The notes under the pieces: generated by a model
Database searches by the model: none
The model's input: only the letters and a program-made list of their open reading frames with translations
Told to the model about the DNA's origin: nothing
Translations under genes and position numbers: made by a program
Source: a virus
DNA: 64,000 nt
Strand: one strand, 5' to 3'
Virus record (IMG/VR): IMGVR_UViG_3300025132_000023
Location: 1-64,000 of that record
In this document: in pieces, positions 28,441 through 37,761 of the stretch
Position numbering within the stretch: position 1 is the first letter of the stretch
Layout: each line of letters begins with the position of its first letter

Positions 28441-30957
28441 CTAAACTTGCATGGTTAACTTTTTATGCCTGTCTTCAGTAATATCCCATATTCCTTCGTC
28501 TTTATCCTTATCTAGCATTTTCTGCTTAATGCCTGTCCAAACCACCCATGTATCTTTTTTCTTTACAGGAACTACTCTAAAGTGTAATCTAGTCTCAAAC
28601 TTATCACCATTTAATTTATATTCATGGTAACCATGCCTTTGCACTCCTAACTCAATCTCTCCAGAATCTAACAATTTATCTCTTGTTGTCTTCGTAGAAA
28701 CTTGTGCAGGAAACTTACCTGATTTTCCAAATAAGTTGTAAATATCTTCTGCATCTTCTATATCAATTGTCCATGCCATTTCTTTATCGGACGTTCTAAT
28801 AACCATTTCTAAGTTATCATCACTACCGTGGTATAATAAAAACTTACCGTTCTTTGGTGTCTTTTCTGCTTTTATTAATTTATCTCGGTTGGCAGTATAT
28901 TTATCCTTACTTACTTTAATAAAATCATCTTGGTCATTCATCCAATTAACCATTCTTTTAATTTCACCTGACCACAAATCTTCAACTAACTTAGGTATCT
29001 TCTCTTTACAGAAATTAAATATCTCATTTATATGTAATCCCTTCTCCTCTGTATCTATTTCTTGTAAATACGCTTTGATTGCTACTCTAGCATCTCCAGA
29101 CTTTGCCTTCATTAACTCTTCAATTTCATGCTTCCACATATCCATGTCGGCTAAAGCATTCTTTTCCATTAAAGAATCTCCGCTAAAACCATACACAGTA
29201 AACCCTTCAAAATCTGATTTCATTATTATATCTGCTTCACCGTGAACACCATCAGTTATTACAAACTTTGTTAATGCGTCTTTAACATCATACTTTAATG
29301 ATTTTCTACCTTCTTTAGATAATAGGTCTAATGTAATTAATTTCTCTGGAGCATCTACTTCTGGGATTTCTATTACCTTTGCAGTATATAGTTTATATCC
29401 ACCATTGTTCTTTCTAACTTCATCAACCTTAACTCTTACAATATCTCCAACATCTACCTTTTCTTTAGTATTTAATGCTTTACCAACTGCTAGATATTTT
29501 AGACCTTTTAATTCTGTACCCCCATGTTCTCTTGCTTCTTCTCCGCTAAGTGGCCCTGCTCCTAAAGTATAGGAATTAAGGTTAGACTTAGTAGATTTCT
29601 TATCTAATACAATTAAATCTAAATCTACAAACTTCTTTAATTTAATCCACTTGGGATTTTTCCTACTACCAATATAATAAGTAGACTCTATGTCTTTGAT
29701 AACAACGCCCTCAGAAGTTGGTAATTCCATAATGTCTTTTGAATATTTTTCTATTTCTGATAAAGAATCTGCTATTCTAGTATTCTTTTTATTAGGGAAT
29801 CCTAGTTCATCAGAAGAATGTTGTGCTAACTGATAGAATAGAATGTTTATCCGTTCTCTTAATGGAGTATCAGTTACATTCTTTCCTTCGTGATGTAGTA
29901 TGTCAAACACCCTAGCCTTTAATTTTGCTTCTGGATATTTTCCTTTGAATAGGTGTGCAATAGTATCTGCACGGTGTAATGGTTCATCACCATCATATAA
30001 TATAATTTCAGCATCAAAGATACTATCACCAAATCTTTTTTGGTCTAGTTTGTCAACAATATCTTTACATTTGGAAGTAATATCTTTTTCATTATATGAA
30101 TAGATTTTAACCTTGTCTTTTATTTTATGTAGTTGAACTCTAATGCCATCGTATTTTTCTTGAACTACCCACTCTCCACTAAATCCTTTAAGGTCTTTAA
30201 TATCATTGACTTCAAATATTCTATACATGGGCTTGTTTGGTACTATAAAATCTGTCTCTTCTTTTTCTTCTTCAGACTTTTCTTCTTTTGCTTTCTTTAG
30301 TCTAATTGCTATTAATGCTTCCCAATCTTCTTCTGTGTTGTCCACTAAGAAAACTTTCTTTAATAATTCTAACGCTGGCTTAAACTTGGGTTTAACCTTA
30401 GAAGTATCCTTATCATCTCCATAGTGTTCTATAATGTAAATAGGTATGTCATCTAATCTAAGGTCTAATCCCATAGCCCCCTCAGAAATGTTACCTATGT
30501 TCACATCGTTCTTCTCCCATGCCGCCGCAGATATACTGTGTGCGTGCGTCCGTAAGGCATAGTGTATGAACATAGCATATATAGAGGGTTCAGTTACAAA
30601 CGTTTCTATAACATTATCTCCCAATTGTTTAGCAAAGGGGTCATTAACTTCGTCAGAATTATAACGCATTCTTTTAATCTGAGCATATAAATCCCTTGCT
30701 TGACTAGACTCTGCATCAAGTGCATTCTTATCAAAAACAACGTCTTCATCTAAATATCTTTTCATTTCATTAGTAAAACTACTAAGTCCATCAAAATCAT
30801 CTCTTATCTTCTTAACAGACTTTCTCCAGTCTTTACCATATTCAGTAGGGTCTTCTCTCGCAGATAAATATCTATATCTTACATCTTCATAGAAGTCAAG
30901 GACACGCTTCGCAAGCCCTGCATTCTTTTTGCGAAAGAAGAGTCCAGACTGTGCCAA
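28441..30957 (-). CDS. ATP-dependent DNA ligase-like nucleotidyltransferase, multidomain (838 aa)
   Basis: Residues 255-470 hold a complete ligase core: motif I EKYDGIR (Lys268 would take AMP), motif III FDAEIILYDG, motif IV SEGVVIKD and motif V KWIKLKK, followed by an OB-like domain. The N-terminal 240 residues are helical and unassigned; the C-terminal 300 end in a beta domain (EYKLNGDKFETRLHFRVVP ... WVVWTGI) that faintly recalls LigD phosphoesterase strands. The gene lies between protease and scaffold-like genes, an odd place for a replication enzyme. It might act on packaged DNA or be carried in the virion. Ligase rather than capping enzyme is favoured by KYDG. Confidence 0.78.
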   Translation of the reverse strand: MAQSGLFFRKKNAGLAKRVLDFYEDVRYRYLSAREDPTEYGKDWRKSVKKIRDDFDGLSSFTNEMKRYLDEDVVFDKNALDAESSQARDLYAQIKRMRYNSDEVNDPFAKQLGDNVIETFVTEPSIYAMFIHYALRTHAHSISAAAWEKNDVNIGNISEGAMGLDLRLDDIPIYIIEHYGDDKDTSKVKPKFKPALELLKKVFLVDNTEEDWEALIAIRLKKAKEEKSEEEKEETDFIVPNKPMYRIFEVNDIKDLKGFSGEWVVQEKYDGIRVQLHKIKDKVKIYSYNEKDITSKCKDIVDKLDQKRFGDSIFDAEIILYDGDEPLHRADTIAHLFKGKYPEAKLKARVFDILHHEGKNVTDTPLRERINILFYQLAQHSSDELGFPNKKNTRIADSLSEIEKYSKDIMELPTSEGVVIKDIESTYYIGSRKNPKWIKLKKFVDLDLIVLDKKSTKSNLNSYTLGAGPLSGEEAREHGGTELKGLKYLAVGKALNTKEKVDVGDIVRVKVDEVRKNNGGYKLYTAKVIEIPEVDAPEKLITLDLLSKEGRKSLKYDVKDALTKFVITDGVHGEADIIMKSDFEGFTVYGFSGDSLMEKNALADMDMWKHEIEELMKAKSGDARVAIKAYLQEIDTEEKGLHINEIFNFCKEKIPKLVEDLWSGEIKRMVNWMNDQDDFIKVSKDKYTANRDKLIKAEKTPKNGKFLLYHGSDDNLEMVIRTSDKEMAWTIDIEDAEDIYNLFGKSGKFPAQVSTKTTRDKLLDSGEIELGVQRHGYHEYKLNGDKFETRLHFRVVPVKKKDTWVVWTGIKQKMLDKDKDEGIWDITEDRHKKLTMQV

Positions 30958-30959
30958 GA

Positions 30960-31196
30960 TTATCCCTCAAACTCAGTTACCTTTGTTTTTTGTTCATCCA
31001 TTCCTTTTACATCTGGAACAGACTCAGCCTTTGGTTTCTTAATCTTAACCGTTTCACCGTCTTGGTTCTCTATCTCGGTAACCTGAGAAGTATCGCCATA
31101 AGCAACAACAAGGTCTTTAGCCTTCTTTGCTACCTTAGTCATTAACTCTTCCAACTTTTCTTCTTTTGTTACCTTTACAGGAAGACCGTCATACAT
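30960..31196 (-). CDS. Small charged protein, possible scaffold fragment (78 aa)
   Basis: Lys/Glu/Val-rich helix (EKLEELMTKVAKKAKDLV). The tail AESVPDVKGMDE ends KVTEFEG, echoing the VPDV...EFEN ending of the protease-scaffold. Its start overlaps the upstream stop by one base (TAATG). I infer a small assembly factor of the same group as the 82-residue neighbour. Confidence 0.5.
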   Translation of the reverse strand: MYDGLPVKVTKEEKLEELMTKVAKKAKDLVVAYGDTSQVTEIENQDGETVKIKKPKAESVPDVKGMDEQKTKVTEFEG

Positions 31197-31444
31197 TAGT
31201 TAGCACCTTCCATTCTTGATACCATTGCATTAATATCTGCCCAATCCATTTTGGCAATATCATCAACAGTCGTTACTCCCGAACCACTTGTAGGTACGGG
31301 GGTATTTGCGACAACATATCCTGATTTCATCAGTAGGTTATCTTTATTGTAAACGGCCTTTTCTAAGTCGTTTACCTTACTCACTAACTCCTTCATAAGA
31401 AGAAGCATTTCACTATCTGTGTTTTCTTCACTCATCTTTTTCAT
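31196..31444 (-). CDS. Small scaffold-like protein sharing C-terminus with protease (82 aa)
   Basis: Helical residues 10-40 (MLLLMKELVSKVNDLEKAV) lead to DDIAKMDWADINAMVSRME. This matches the protease-scaffold ending SEMSWGEIHNFISEFE at M-x-W-x-(D/E)-I-(N/H)-x-(M/F)-(I/V)-S. The two probably share a binding function, e.g. to the capsid shell. Overlaps the upstream tagged gene by 17 bases. Confidence 0.6.
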   Translation of the reverse strand: MKKMSEENTDSEMLLLMKELVSKVNDLEKAVYNKDNLLMKSGYVVANTPVPTSGSGVTTVDDIAKMDWADINAMVSRMEGAN

Positions 31445-31763
31445 CTCCTAAATCACCTTTACTCTTTGGGTAGATTATTCCCTTTAGTTGGCGATATAGA
31501 ATCTCATAATCTTTTCTAAGTTCAGATGCAGCCGCGACCAAAGAAAGGTTTGTTTCTTCAATCTTCTCCATCTTCTTCTTATCTGACTTTTCTACATCAA
31601 GTGATTTTATTTCATCCAATAAATCACCTAATCGGGTAAAGTCTTGACCCATATATTCAGTTGGTTGAACAGACTGACAAAGTTTCTTAATTTTCTTCTT
31701 TTGTTTTTTGTCAATCTTTTCTAACAACGGACTGTCTTCTTTCAATATAACATTTTCCCACAT
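31428..31763 (-). CDS. Tagged helical protein (111 aa)
   Basis: Begins MWENVILKED, a form of the W-x-x-I-L-K tag. The rest is predicted helix with many Lys and Glu (KIDKKQKKKIKKLCQ; LSLVAAASELRKDYEILYR), likely coiled coil. It lies among head-assembly genes. The function is unknown, but the tag suggests packaging in the head. Confidence 0.55.
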   Translation of the reverse strand: MWENVILKEDSPLLEKIDKKQKKKIKKLCQSVQPTEYMGQDFTRLGDLLDEIKSLDVEKSDKKKMEKIEETNLSLVAAASELRKDYEILYRQLKGIIYPKSKGDLGDEKDE

Positions 31764-31766
31764 AAT

Positions 31767-33821
31767 TTACTCCTCCCTCCAGTTTTCTAATAGTTTTTCT
31801 ACTTGAGGAATCCTTTCAAATGCTTGTATTTGTTGTTGATATTCTTTTTGTGATTCATATAATTTTTGCATTCTTGGTTGTTTATTAAACTTGTCAAACA
31901 AGTCGTCCATTTGCTTTTGGTATTTGAACCTTTTATCATAGAGGAACCTCTCAGTTTTCCTCTTACTGTAATATGGGTCACCCCTACCCGGATTAATTAA
32001 TCTTAACAGTTTACGATAATCAGGAGATTGTTTAAATTTGTCTGTTGTTCTCTGTATTTTATCTTCAATATTCTTTAAGTTAGTCTCTGCCCCTTTGAGA
32101 GAAGTTTGCGATACAGCATCCTTCATTGTTTCTAAACTAGCAGTTAATTTTTCTTTACCAAATCTTTTAACGCGAGACAAGTCTACATCTTCTGTCATAG
32201 TTTTAAACCCTTCTGGGCTTTCTTTATCTTTCACTCTTCTAGTTTCTGTAGGGAACATAGTCTTCTTCTTTCTTTCTTCTTCGGCTACAAGTTCTTGTGC
32301 CTTTTCTGCAAAGAACTCTTTTTCCCATTGTTTTTCTTCATCCGATTTTGGTTTAGAAGTTACTTCTCTATGTAATGTTTCTCTTTCTCTCTTAGCCTTT
32401 ATTTTCTCTTGGGCTTGTGATTGATATTGTTTATACTCAGTAATATTTTCTTGTGCGCCTTCATAAAAATCTAATATATTTTGCAGGTTTGGAAATTGGG
32501 TTAATGATTCATCTAAGTTTTTATCAGTATTATCATTTACTATCTGCTCTAACGCTTCTATAGCCTTTTTATGGTCTACTATCTTTTCATATTCTTCTTC
32601 TATCTCTTGAACAATATCAATTATTTTCTCTGCCCTAAAGTCATCAAAGTCTTTTCCTTTCTTTTCAGATTGAGTCATTTTATCATATTGGCTTCTAATA
32701 TCTGTATCTAATTCATCTATTCCCCAATCCTCTGTACCGTCTTTCTCTTCGATAAAATCGGAAAAAGCCTGATAAAATTTACCATCTCCACCAATAGACT
32801 GTTCAAACGATTTAACAAGTTTACTAAAATGCTTACCTGAATTTGCTTGAGAATATTTGTAACTATCATTATTTAGTTGTCTTATCAAATGTGGCACACT
32901 TGCTCTATCAGTTTTTTTCGCAGAGATTCTTTCTGCAACCCTTCTTAGTTTAGACGCACTAGGTAATCCCCTACCAAATTCCCCTTTCATAAATCTCTCA
33001 AACTTTTTGTATAAATCTGAGGGTTTTCTCTTTCCATCTTCCATAGTAATTAGGTTATCAATAATAACAGGGTGGACTGTCTTCTTGCCTCTCCACATTG
33101 ACTCATCTAATTTTAATAAAAATTTACTAGAATTAATTTTATTCTCTACCAGTTTTTTCTTATCTGCGTCTGTTAATCTTACGTTATCTTTTAATGCTGA
33201 TAGTATCTCATTTAATGTTCTCTCTTGAACACTCATGTTTCTAGTAGTTTCTTGTGTTTTAGGAGAAGTGCGTATAATTTTAGTAACTTTACTAATGACT
33301 TCCCATTCTTTTTCATCCATATAATCCTTTAAAGTAAATAAACTGTCTGCAATAAATTTAGCATCACTTACCTTTAATCCTCTAGGTTTATAGGGGCCGC
33401 CCCATGCGTCCTTTAATTGTTTTGAAGACCATGTTATTTTGGGCATTCTGTCAATTGGTTGTTTATCTGCTTCAGAATATGTTAAGAACTCTTTACTATG
33501 TTTTGGTTTTCCCTCAAACCGAGTTCCCCGTTTCTTAACTTTAGATATTACATTCTTAAGAACTTTTTGCACCTGTTGTAATGTTAAATTATTTTTTGCT
33601 AGAAGGGTTTTATATTGTTTTTTTGATAATAATCTGTAAAGTTCTGTTTCTGCTGTAGCACTTTTTCTTTCAGGCTTCTTAGGCGCATATTTTTGTTTGG
33701 CATGAGAACGGGCTTGTTCTGCTGAAAACCGTTGCTTTCCTGTTTTCTTATGTTTCAATGAAAGTAACCATTTAACATATTCTTGTTCAGTCATGTCTTC
33801 TTTCAACAAAATTTCGCCCAT
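31767..33821 (-). CDS. Large charged helical protein with tag (684 aa)
   Basis: I start it at ATG 33821 (MGEILLKEDMTEQEYVKW), behind GGGGTGA, instead of a GTG three codons earlier; this exposes a tag-like beginning. Almost the whole chain is charged helix, with long Glu/Lys/Gln segments in the C-terminal half (EEEYEKIVDHKKAIEALEQ; EWEKEFFAEKAQELV-type). No enzyme motif is visible. Size and composition fit an internal core protein of the head or an ejected protein. Confidence 0.55.
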   Translation of the reverse strand: MGEILLKEDMTEQEYVKWLLSLKHKKTGKQRFSAEQARSHAKQKYAPKKPERKSATAETELYRLLSKKQYKTLLAKNNLTLQQVQKVLKNVISKVKKRGTRFEGKPKHSKEFLTYSEADKQPIDRMPKITWSSKQLKDAWGGPYKPRGLKVSDAKFIADSLFTLKDYMDEKEWEVISKVTKIIRTSPKTQETTRNMSVQERTLNEILSALKDNVRLTDADKKKLVENKINSSKFLLKLDESMWRGKKTVHPVIIDNLITMEDGKRKPSDLYKKFERFMKGEFGRGLPSASKLRRVAERISAKKTDRASVPHLIRQLNNDSYKYSQANSGKHFSKLVKSFEQSIGGDGKFYQAFSDFIEEKDGTEDWGIDELDTDIRSQYDKMTQSEKKGKDFDDFRAEKIIDIVQEIEEEYEKIVDHKKAIEALEQIVNDNTDKNLDESLTQFPNLQNILDFYEGAQENITEYKQYQSQAQEKIKAKRERETLHREVTSKPKSDEEKQWEKEFFAEKAQELVAEEERKKKTMFPTETRRVKDKESPEGFKTMTEDVDLSRVKRFGKEKLTASLETMKDAVSQTSLKGAETNLKNIEDKIQRTTDKFKQSPDYRKLLRLINPGRGDPYYSKRKTERFLYDKRFKYQKQMDDLFDKFNKQPRMQKLYESQKEYQQQIQAFERIPQVEKLLENWREE

Positions 33822-33832
33822 TGTTCTCACCC

Positions 33833-34042
33833 CTAATAGAAAGGAATATTTTCCTTCTTCTTGTTCTTTGCCTTTTGATGTGTAATCACATTAGGCACAT
33901 TATCTGGTTGCTTTCTTACCTTGGTGCTTGGGTCAGTTGCTACCATATCGTAACTCTTACTTTCAGTCACTCCTCTTTCATTGTGTAACTTGTTAATCTT
34001 CTTAACAAGTTCCTGCTTTGCTCTCTTTATTTCGTCTGTCAT
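33833..34042 (-). CDS. Small basic protein (69 aa)
   Basis: Helical N-terminus (IKRAKQELVKKINKLH) and a disordered Lys/Pro/Asn tail (RKQPDNVPNVITHQKAKNK). No tag. Two bases from the next tagged gene upstream. Might bind DNA or partner with the tagged neighbour; nothing more can be said. Confidence 0.45.
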   Translation of the reverse strand: MTDEIKRAKQELVKKINKLHNERGVTESKSYDMVATDPSTKVRKQPDNVPNVITHQKAKNKKKENIPFY

Positions 34043-34043
34043 T

Positions 34044-34799
34044 TTAACGCCTCTTTGGGTCAGGGTCTAAGTGAACCTTATTTTGAGTTTCTAAATATTT
34101 TACTGGAATTTTCTTCCCACTAGCAAGGAACTTTTGTAGTTGTCGCCATTGTTTAAAACTAGATTTTAGGAAAGTATATGGAGGAGAATTTTCTCCATCC
34201 CCTATTCCTTTAATTACCACATCAAATTCAAACCATCCTAGTTTTTCAAATATTTTATCAAATTCTCTTGTAACTCTTCTCTTAGAGTAATCTTGTAGTT
34301 CTTCCCACGTTTGCCATCTTCTATTAAATTCTTTACTAGGGTATGTCGATACTTCTCTTTTATAATATCTTTGATAACCATATCTGTTTGGGTCAGAAGT
34401 ATGTGGTTTGCGGTCATATCTTCTTACATCAAAGAATCTTTGTAAGAAGTGAAAGAACTGTGCGGGGCTGCTATATGGGTGGTCAGGTTTTGTAGGTTCA
34501 TGGCCCCAAGCCTTATTATTTCTAACTCGACTTGCTACTTGCCATAATGTTGTATAAGCGTTATCAATTTCTGGTTTTAATTCTGTCCACTTATTTTTAT
34601 ACATATCTAGTTCTCTACTAAAATCCTCATCTTTAGGGTCTATTCCTATATGTTCTTTTAATCGTCTGGTATTTTCATCTCGTTGTGCTGCAAAATCATC
34701 GCCGGGAAATGCCCCATATAAACCCGGATTTTCTTCCAAAAGGTCTTCCAACCATTCAGGAATTTTATCGTCTTTTTTAAGCACTAATAACCAATTCAT
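34044..34799 (-). CDS. Tagged protein of portal cluster (251 aa)
   Basis: Begins MNWLLVLKKDDKIPEW, a clear tag. Residues 90-190 are rich in Arg, Tyr and aromatic residues (FHFLQRFFDVRRYDRKP; RRWQTWEELQDYSKRR), suggesting nucleic-acid contact. Its ATG overlaps the portal stop by 4 bases, so the two are translationally coupled. An internal head or portal-vertex protein is possible. Confidence 0.55.
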   Translation of the reverse strand: MNWLLVLKKDDKIPEWLEDLLEENPGLYGAFPGDDFAAQRDENTRRLKEHIGIDPKDEDFSRELDMYKNKWTELKPEIDNAYTTLWQVASRVRNNKAWGHEPTKPDHPYSSPAQFFHFLQRFFDVRRYDRKPHTSDPNRYGYQRYYKREVSTYPSKEFNRRWQTWEELQDYSKRRVTREFDKIFEKLGWFEFDVVIKGIGDGENSPPYTFLKSSFKQWRQLQKFLASGKKIPVKYLETQNKVHLDPDPKRR

Positions 34800-36433
34800 C
34801 TTGTTCGCCTTTCTGTCCTACTATCTACGTTTGTATTTCCTGCTTCTCTAGGTAAGCCTGTATTTCTTTTATCTGGGCCTGTTTCAGATGAAGGTTTATT
34901 TCTTGTTGCTGGTGGGTTTTCTTGTGGTGTAGGTGCATTACCTTGTTCCATCATTTGTCCCATTTGACTTGCATCAATATTTGTTCCAGCATAGGGGTCA
35001 CGCTCAATTTGTCCCTCTTGACCTTTTGGTTGTTGTCCTCCTTCTGGTGGAGGTTTATGATATGAAAATCTTCCTTCATCGTCCATTTCAACTTCAAATC
35101 CTAAGTTCTTAATTGATGCAGCAATTTGAACTTCAAGTTCTCTTAGCCTTATCTTTGCTAATTCATCTTCCTCTTCTGAAGGAGGCAATCTTAATTCCCA
35201 ATCTGTAATGCCAAATTGTTGTGTAATAAATGGCAATACATAGTCATTCCAAATTGTTTGTGCCATTTCAACTGCACGGTTTGTAACAAGAATTTGCATA
35301 CCTTCATTGTTTAATCCACCACTAGCAGAATTGTCTGCCATGAAAATTTTAGATACCCCATAGAAAGCAGAAATCCTATCTCTTAGGTCTTCTTTAACAG
35401 CAATGTAATCCATCTCTTTTAGAGTGTTCATAAAATTAATCCACTCAATAGAACCCTTACCATTTTCTGCTTCTATTCCCATTACAGGGATAAAGTGCGG
35501 GTCTTGTTCCATCTTTTCTTTAACGCCTCTCCAGAAATTTTTCATTGAATCAATGTTTCTGGTTTGAACTGCAAGCAATCCTCTTGGCATTCTGCTCTTA
35601 GTATAAGAAGAATTTACATAATTTTCCATAGCAATTAAAGTAGTAATGTGATTCCAAAGAGTAAGGATTGGTGATAACCCATAAAGTCTGCTTGGATTAT
35701 ATTTGCTAAAGTGTAGAACTTCTCCTTTAATATAATACTGTTCTTCACCATGCGCTCTATTCACATAATGTATAGGATATGTTGGGCCACCACATTCTTC
35801 ACAAAGTTCTGTCGGGTCATCAGATTTAAATTCTCTATGTCTAAGACAAGTAAATCCTTCATTACCTTTTGCCCCTTTCTCATCAGAATAAATTGCCATA
35901 GTTACAGGGTCACCCCTATACATTTCTTTGATTCTATGCATCTTAATTTCACTATTCCCATCTAGGAAATATTCTTTTACAAGAATAACATATGCATCAT
36001 CCATAATGTTAAGGTCATCTTCCATTTCCTTAAGAACATCTATGAACATCTGTTCTGAACCATTAATATATCCTCCTAAGAATTTCTTAGCATATTTTAA
36101 TTGGTCTTTGTCCGGCTTCTTTAAATTTTGTGAACCACATTCTTGACAAACAGGAGTAGGAGATTTATGTTTCTTTCCACAATCAGCACACTTAACTACA
36201 AACTTCTCATCCCAATGATAGCCCCTTCTAAATATTTCATTCTTTAATTGATTAGTGCAAGTTCTAACTATTACACATTGTTGGGCAACGTGATAAATCA
36301 CAGGCCCGGTTATCATATACGAGGCATCTTTTTCTTGAATACCCGGATTGAATACTTTTCTATCCGCAGGTTTAGGAGTTCTTCTCCTAAACACATTACG
36401 AAGAGAAAATCTTCTTTGTTCTTCTTCTACCAT
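34796..36433 (-). CDS. Portal protein with two inserted zinc sites (545 aa)
   Basis: Residues 225-310 read like a phage portal core: EVLHFSKYNPSRLYGLSPIL then NYVNSSYTKSRMPRGLL. The C-terminus is Pro/Gln/Gly-rich and disordered. Two zinc-ribbon-like pairs are inserted before the core: CADCGKKHKSPTPVCQECG (res. 81-99) and CLRHREF...CEECGGP (res. 195-218). The gene sits next to the LAGLIDADG protein and terminase. The portal is the 12-fold DNA gate and packaging motor dock. Zinc sites in a portal are uncommon. Confidence 0.85.
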   Translation of the reverse strand: MVEEEQRRFSLRNVFRRRTPKPADRKVFNPGIQEKDASYMITGPVIYHVAQQCVIVRTCTNQLKNEIFRRGYHWDEKFVVKCADCGKKHKSPTPVCQECGSQNLKKPDKDQLKYAKKFLGGYINGSEQMFIDVLKEMEDDLNIMDDAYVILVKEYFLDGNSEIKMHRIKEMYRGDPVTMAIYSDEKGAKGNEGFTCLRHREFKSDDPTELCEECGGPTYPIHYVNRAHGEEQYYIKGEVLHFSKYNPSRLYGLSPILTLWNHITTLIAMENYVNSSYTKSRMPRGLLAVQTRNIDSMKNFWRGVKEKMEQDPHFIPVMGIEAENGKGSIEWINFMNTLKEMDYIAVKEDLRDRISAFYGVSKIFMADNSASGGLNNEGMQILVTNRAVEMAQTIWNDYVLPFITQQFGITDWELRLPPSEEEDELAKIRLRELEVQIAASIKNLGFEVEMDDEGRFSYHKPPPEGGQQPKGQEGQIERDPYAGTNIDASQMGQMMEQGNAPTPQENPPATRNKPSSETGPDKRNTGLPREAGNTNVDSRTERRTR

Positions 36434-36436
36434 CTA

Positions 36437-37747
36437 TTATACATCCATCTTTGAATTTTCTTCTAACTTACTAATTGAATCAATATCAATGTCCCATTCA
36501 TTCCAATTGAAATTAGTGTTGTCTTTGTGATTGTGATACTTCATTAACTTAAACAATTCATCTTTCCTTTGCTTATACCAATCTTCTTTCTTATTCTGCT
36601 TTTTAATTTTTATTAGTTCTAATAATACTTTTGCATTAGGCCCCTTCATTCTAAAGTGCGGCATACATTTTGTTAATAACTTTTTAATATCTGAGCCGGA
36701 ATAAAAGTTTAATCTATTTACAGGTCTAGTATCTTGAGGGGATTTTTGGTCTAAATGTAATCTTCCAATGCTTCCTAATGATTTATACATTTCAGTCATA
36801 AATGCTTTTCCTCTTTCTCCGGTTGCAATTAGTCCTACTCTAGGGTTATGATTTCTATCCATTGTAATATAGCCATCGGAGTCAATAAATGCTGCTGTAT
36901 ATGCCCATATATTCTTTTTGATTTCGTCATTAAATTTATAGTATGCTCCATTTACAGAAGTTATGTTTTCTTCCCTAGCAAGTTTTGCAATTACCGCAGA
37001 AGAAGTTTTATCGTATAAATTCTTATCTAACGAATCATGTATTTCTCTTGCAGAAATTCCGGGATTATCACAAACCGATTTAAGTATCTCGGCCTTCACT
37101 ACCGCCTTAGTGCTAGGGCTTATAGAGGTTTCCTTTAGAATTGCCTTAAATTCTCTTTTGGCTTTTGTTGCTTTCTTTAGATTCTCAGCATAACCCTTAC
37201 CATAATATTTACCTTTCATTTCTAGGTTTGCTTCCCAATTCTTACAAAGAGCATCAATAACATTTCGCCTAGTGTCTTCATCACTAATCTTACTTAACTT
37301 TAATAGGTGGGTTTCATTACAAGTCATACTTTGTAAAGGAGCCTTATACTTCTTAACCCAATATATTGAATCAATGCACTTATGTAAATAATCTGTGTAG
37401 CCATCAATCACATTATCTATAGCCTTAGTAAATTCTATCTTCTTTTCACCCTTAAGAGTTCTTCGATGCATTCTCATCTCTTTAATAACGTCAGGTATAG
37501 TATGTCCTTGAATTTTATATTGGTCTGGATAAACATCTAACATCTTTTTAGCATCTGTTAGGTTCATATTAAATTCTTGGGCATAATCCTTTGCTATCTC
37601 TTCATGGCTTCTAATAGGCTTATCTCCTAACCACGCCCTATTAAGTTGTTCAATTTCTTGTGTTAATTTAGACTTTTCATTTAGAAGTTTGGCTTGTTCT
37701 TCCAAAGTTTTTGCCTCTTCTTTCTCTGCTTCTGATTCTAATACCAT
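36437..37747 (-). CDS. LAGLIDADG-domain protein between terminase and portal (436 aa)
   Basis: Residues 1-60 are coiled coil; about 215-265 form a winged-helix-like region (SAREIHDSLDKNLYDKTSS); residues about 280-400 hold a LAGLIDADG motif, AYTAAFIDSDGYITMD, with the acidic Asp expected for catalysis, then GSIGRLHLDQKSP. Only one motif is clear, so the enzyme would dimerise or use a degenerate second copy. It lies 3 bases from the portal and 14 from the terminase gene. The long N-terminus is not typical of homing enzymes; it may do a second job in DNA packaging. Confidence 0.7.
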   Translation of the reverse strand: MVLESEAEKEEAKTLEEQAKLLNEKSKLTQEIEQLNRAWLGDKPIRSHEEIAKDYAQEFNMNLTDAKKMLDVYPDQYKIQGHTIPDVIKEMRMHRRTLKGEKKIEFTKAIDNVIDGYTDYLHKCIDSIYWVKKYKAPLQSMTCNETHLLKLSKISDEDTRRNVIDALCKNWEANLEMKGKYYGKGYAENLKKATKAKREFKAILKETSISPSTKAVVKAEILKSVCDNPGISAREIHDSLDKNLYDKTSSAVIAKLAREENITSVNGAYYKFNDEIKKNIWAYTAAFIDSDGYITMDRNHNPRVGLIATGERGKAFMTEMYKSLGSIGRLHLDQKSPQDTRPVNRLNFYSGSDIKKLLTKCMPHFRMKGPNAKVLLELIKIKKQNKKEDWYKQRKDELFKLMKYHNHKDNTNFNWNEWDIDIDSISKLEENSKMDV

Positions 37748-37761
37748 AATTCATACCCGAC

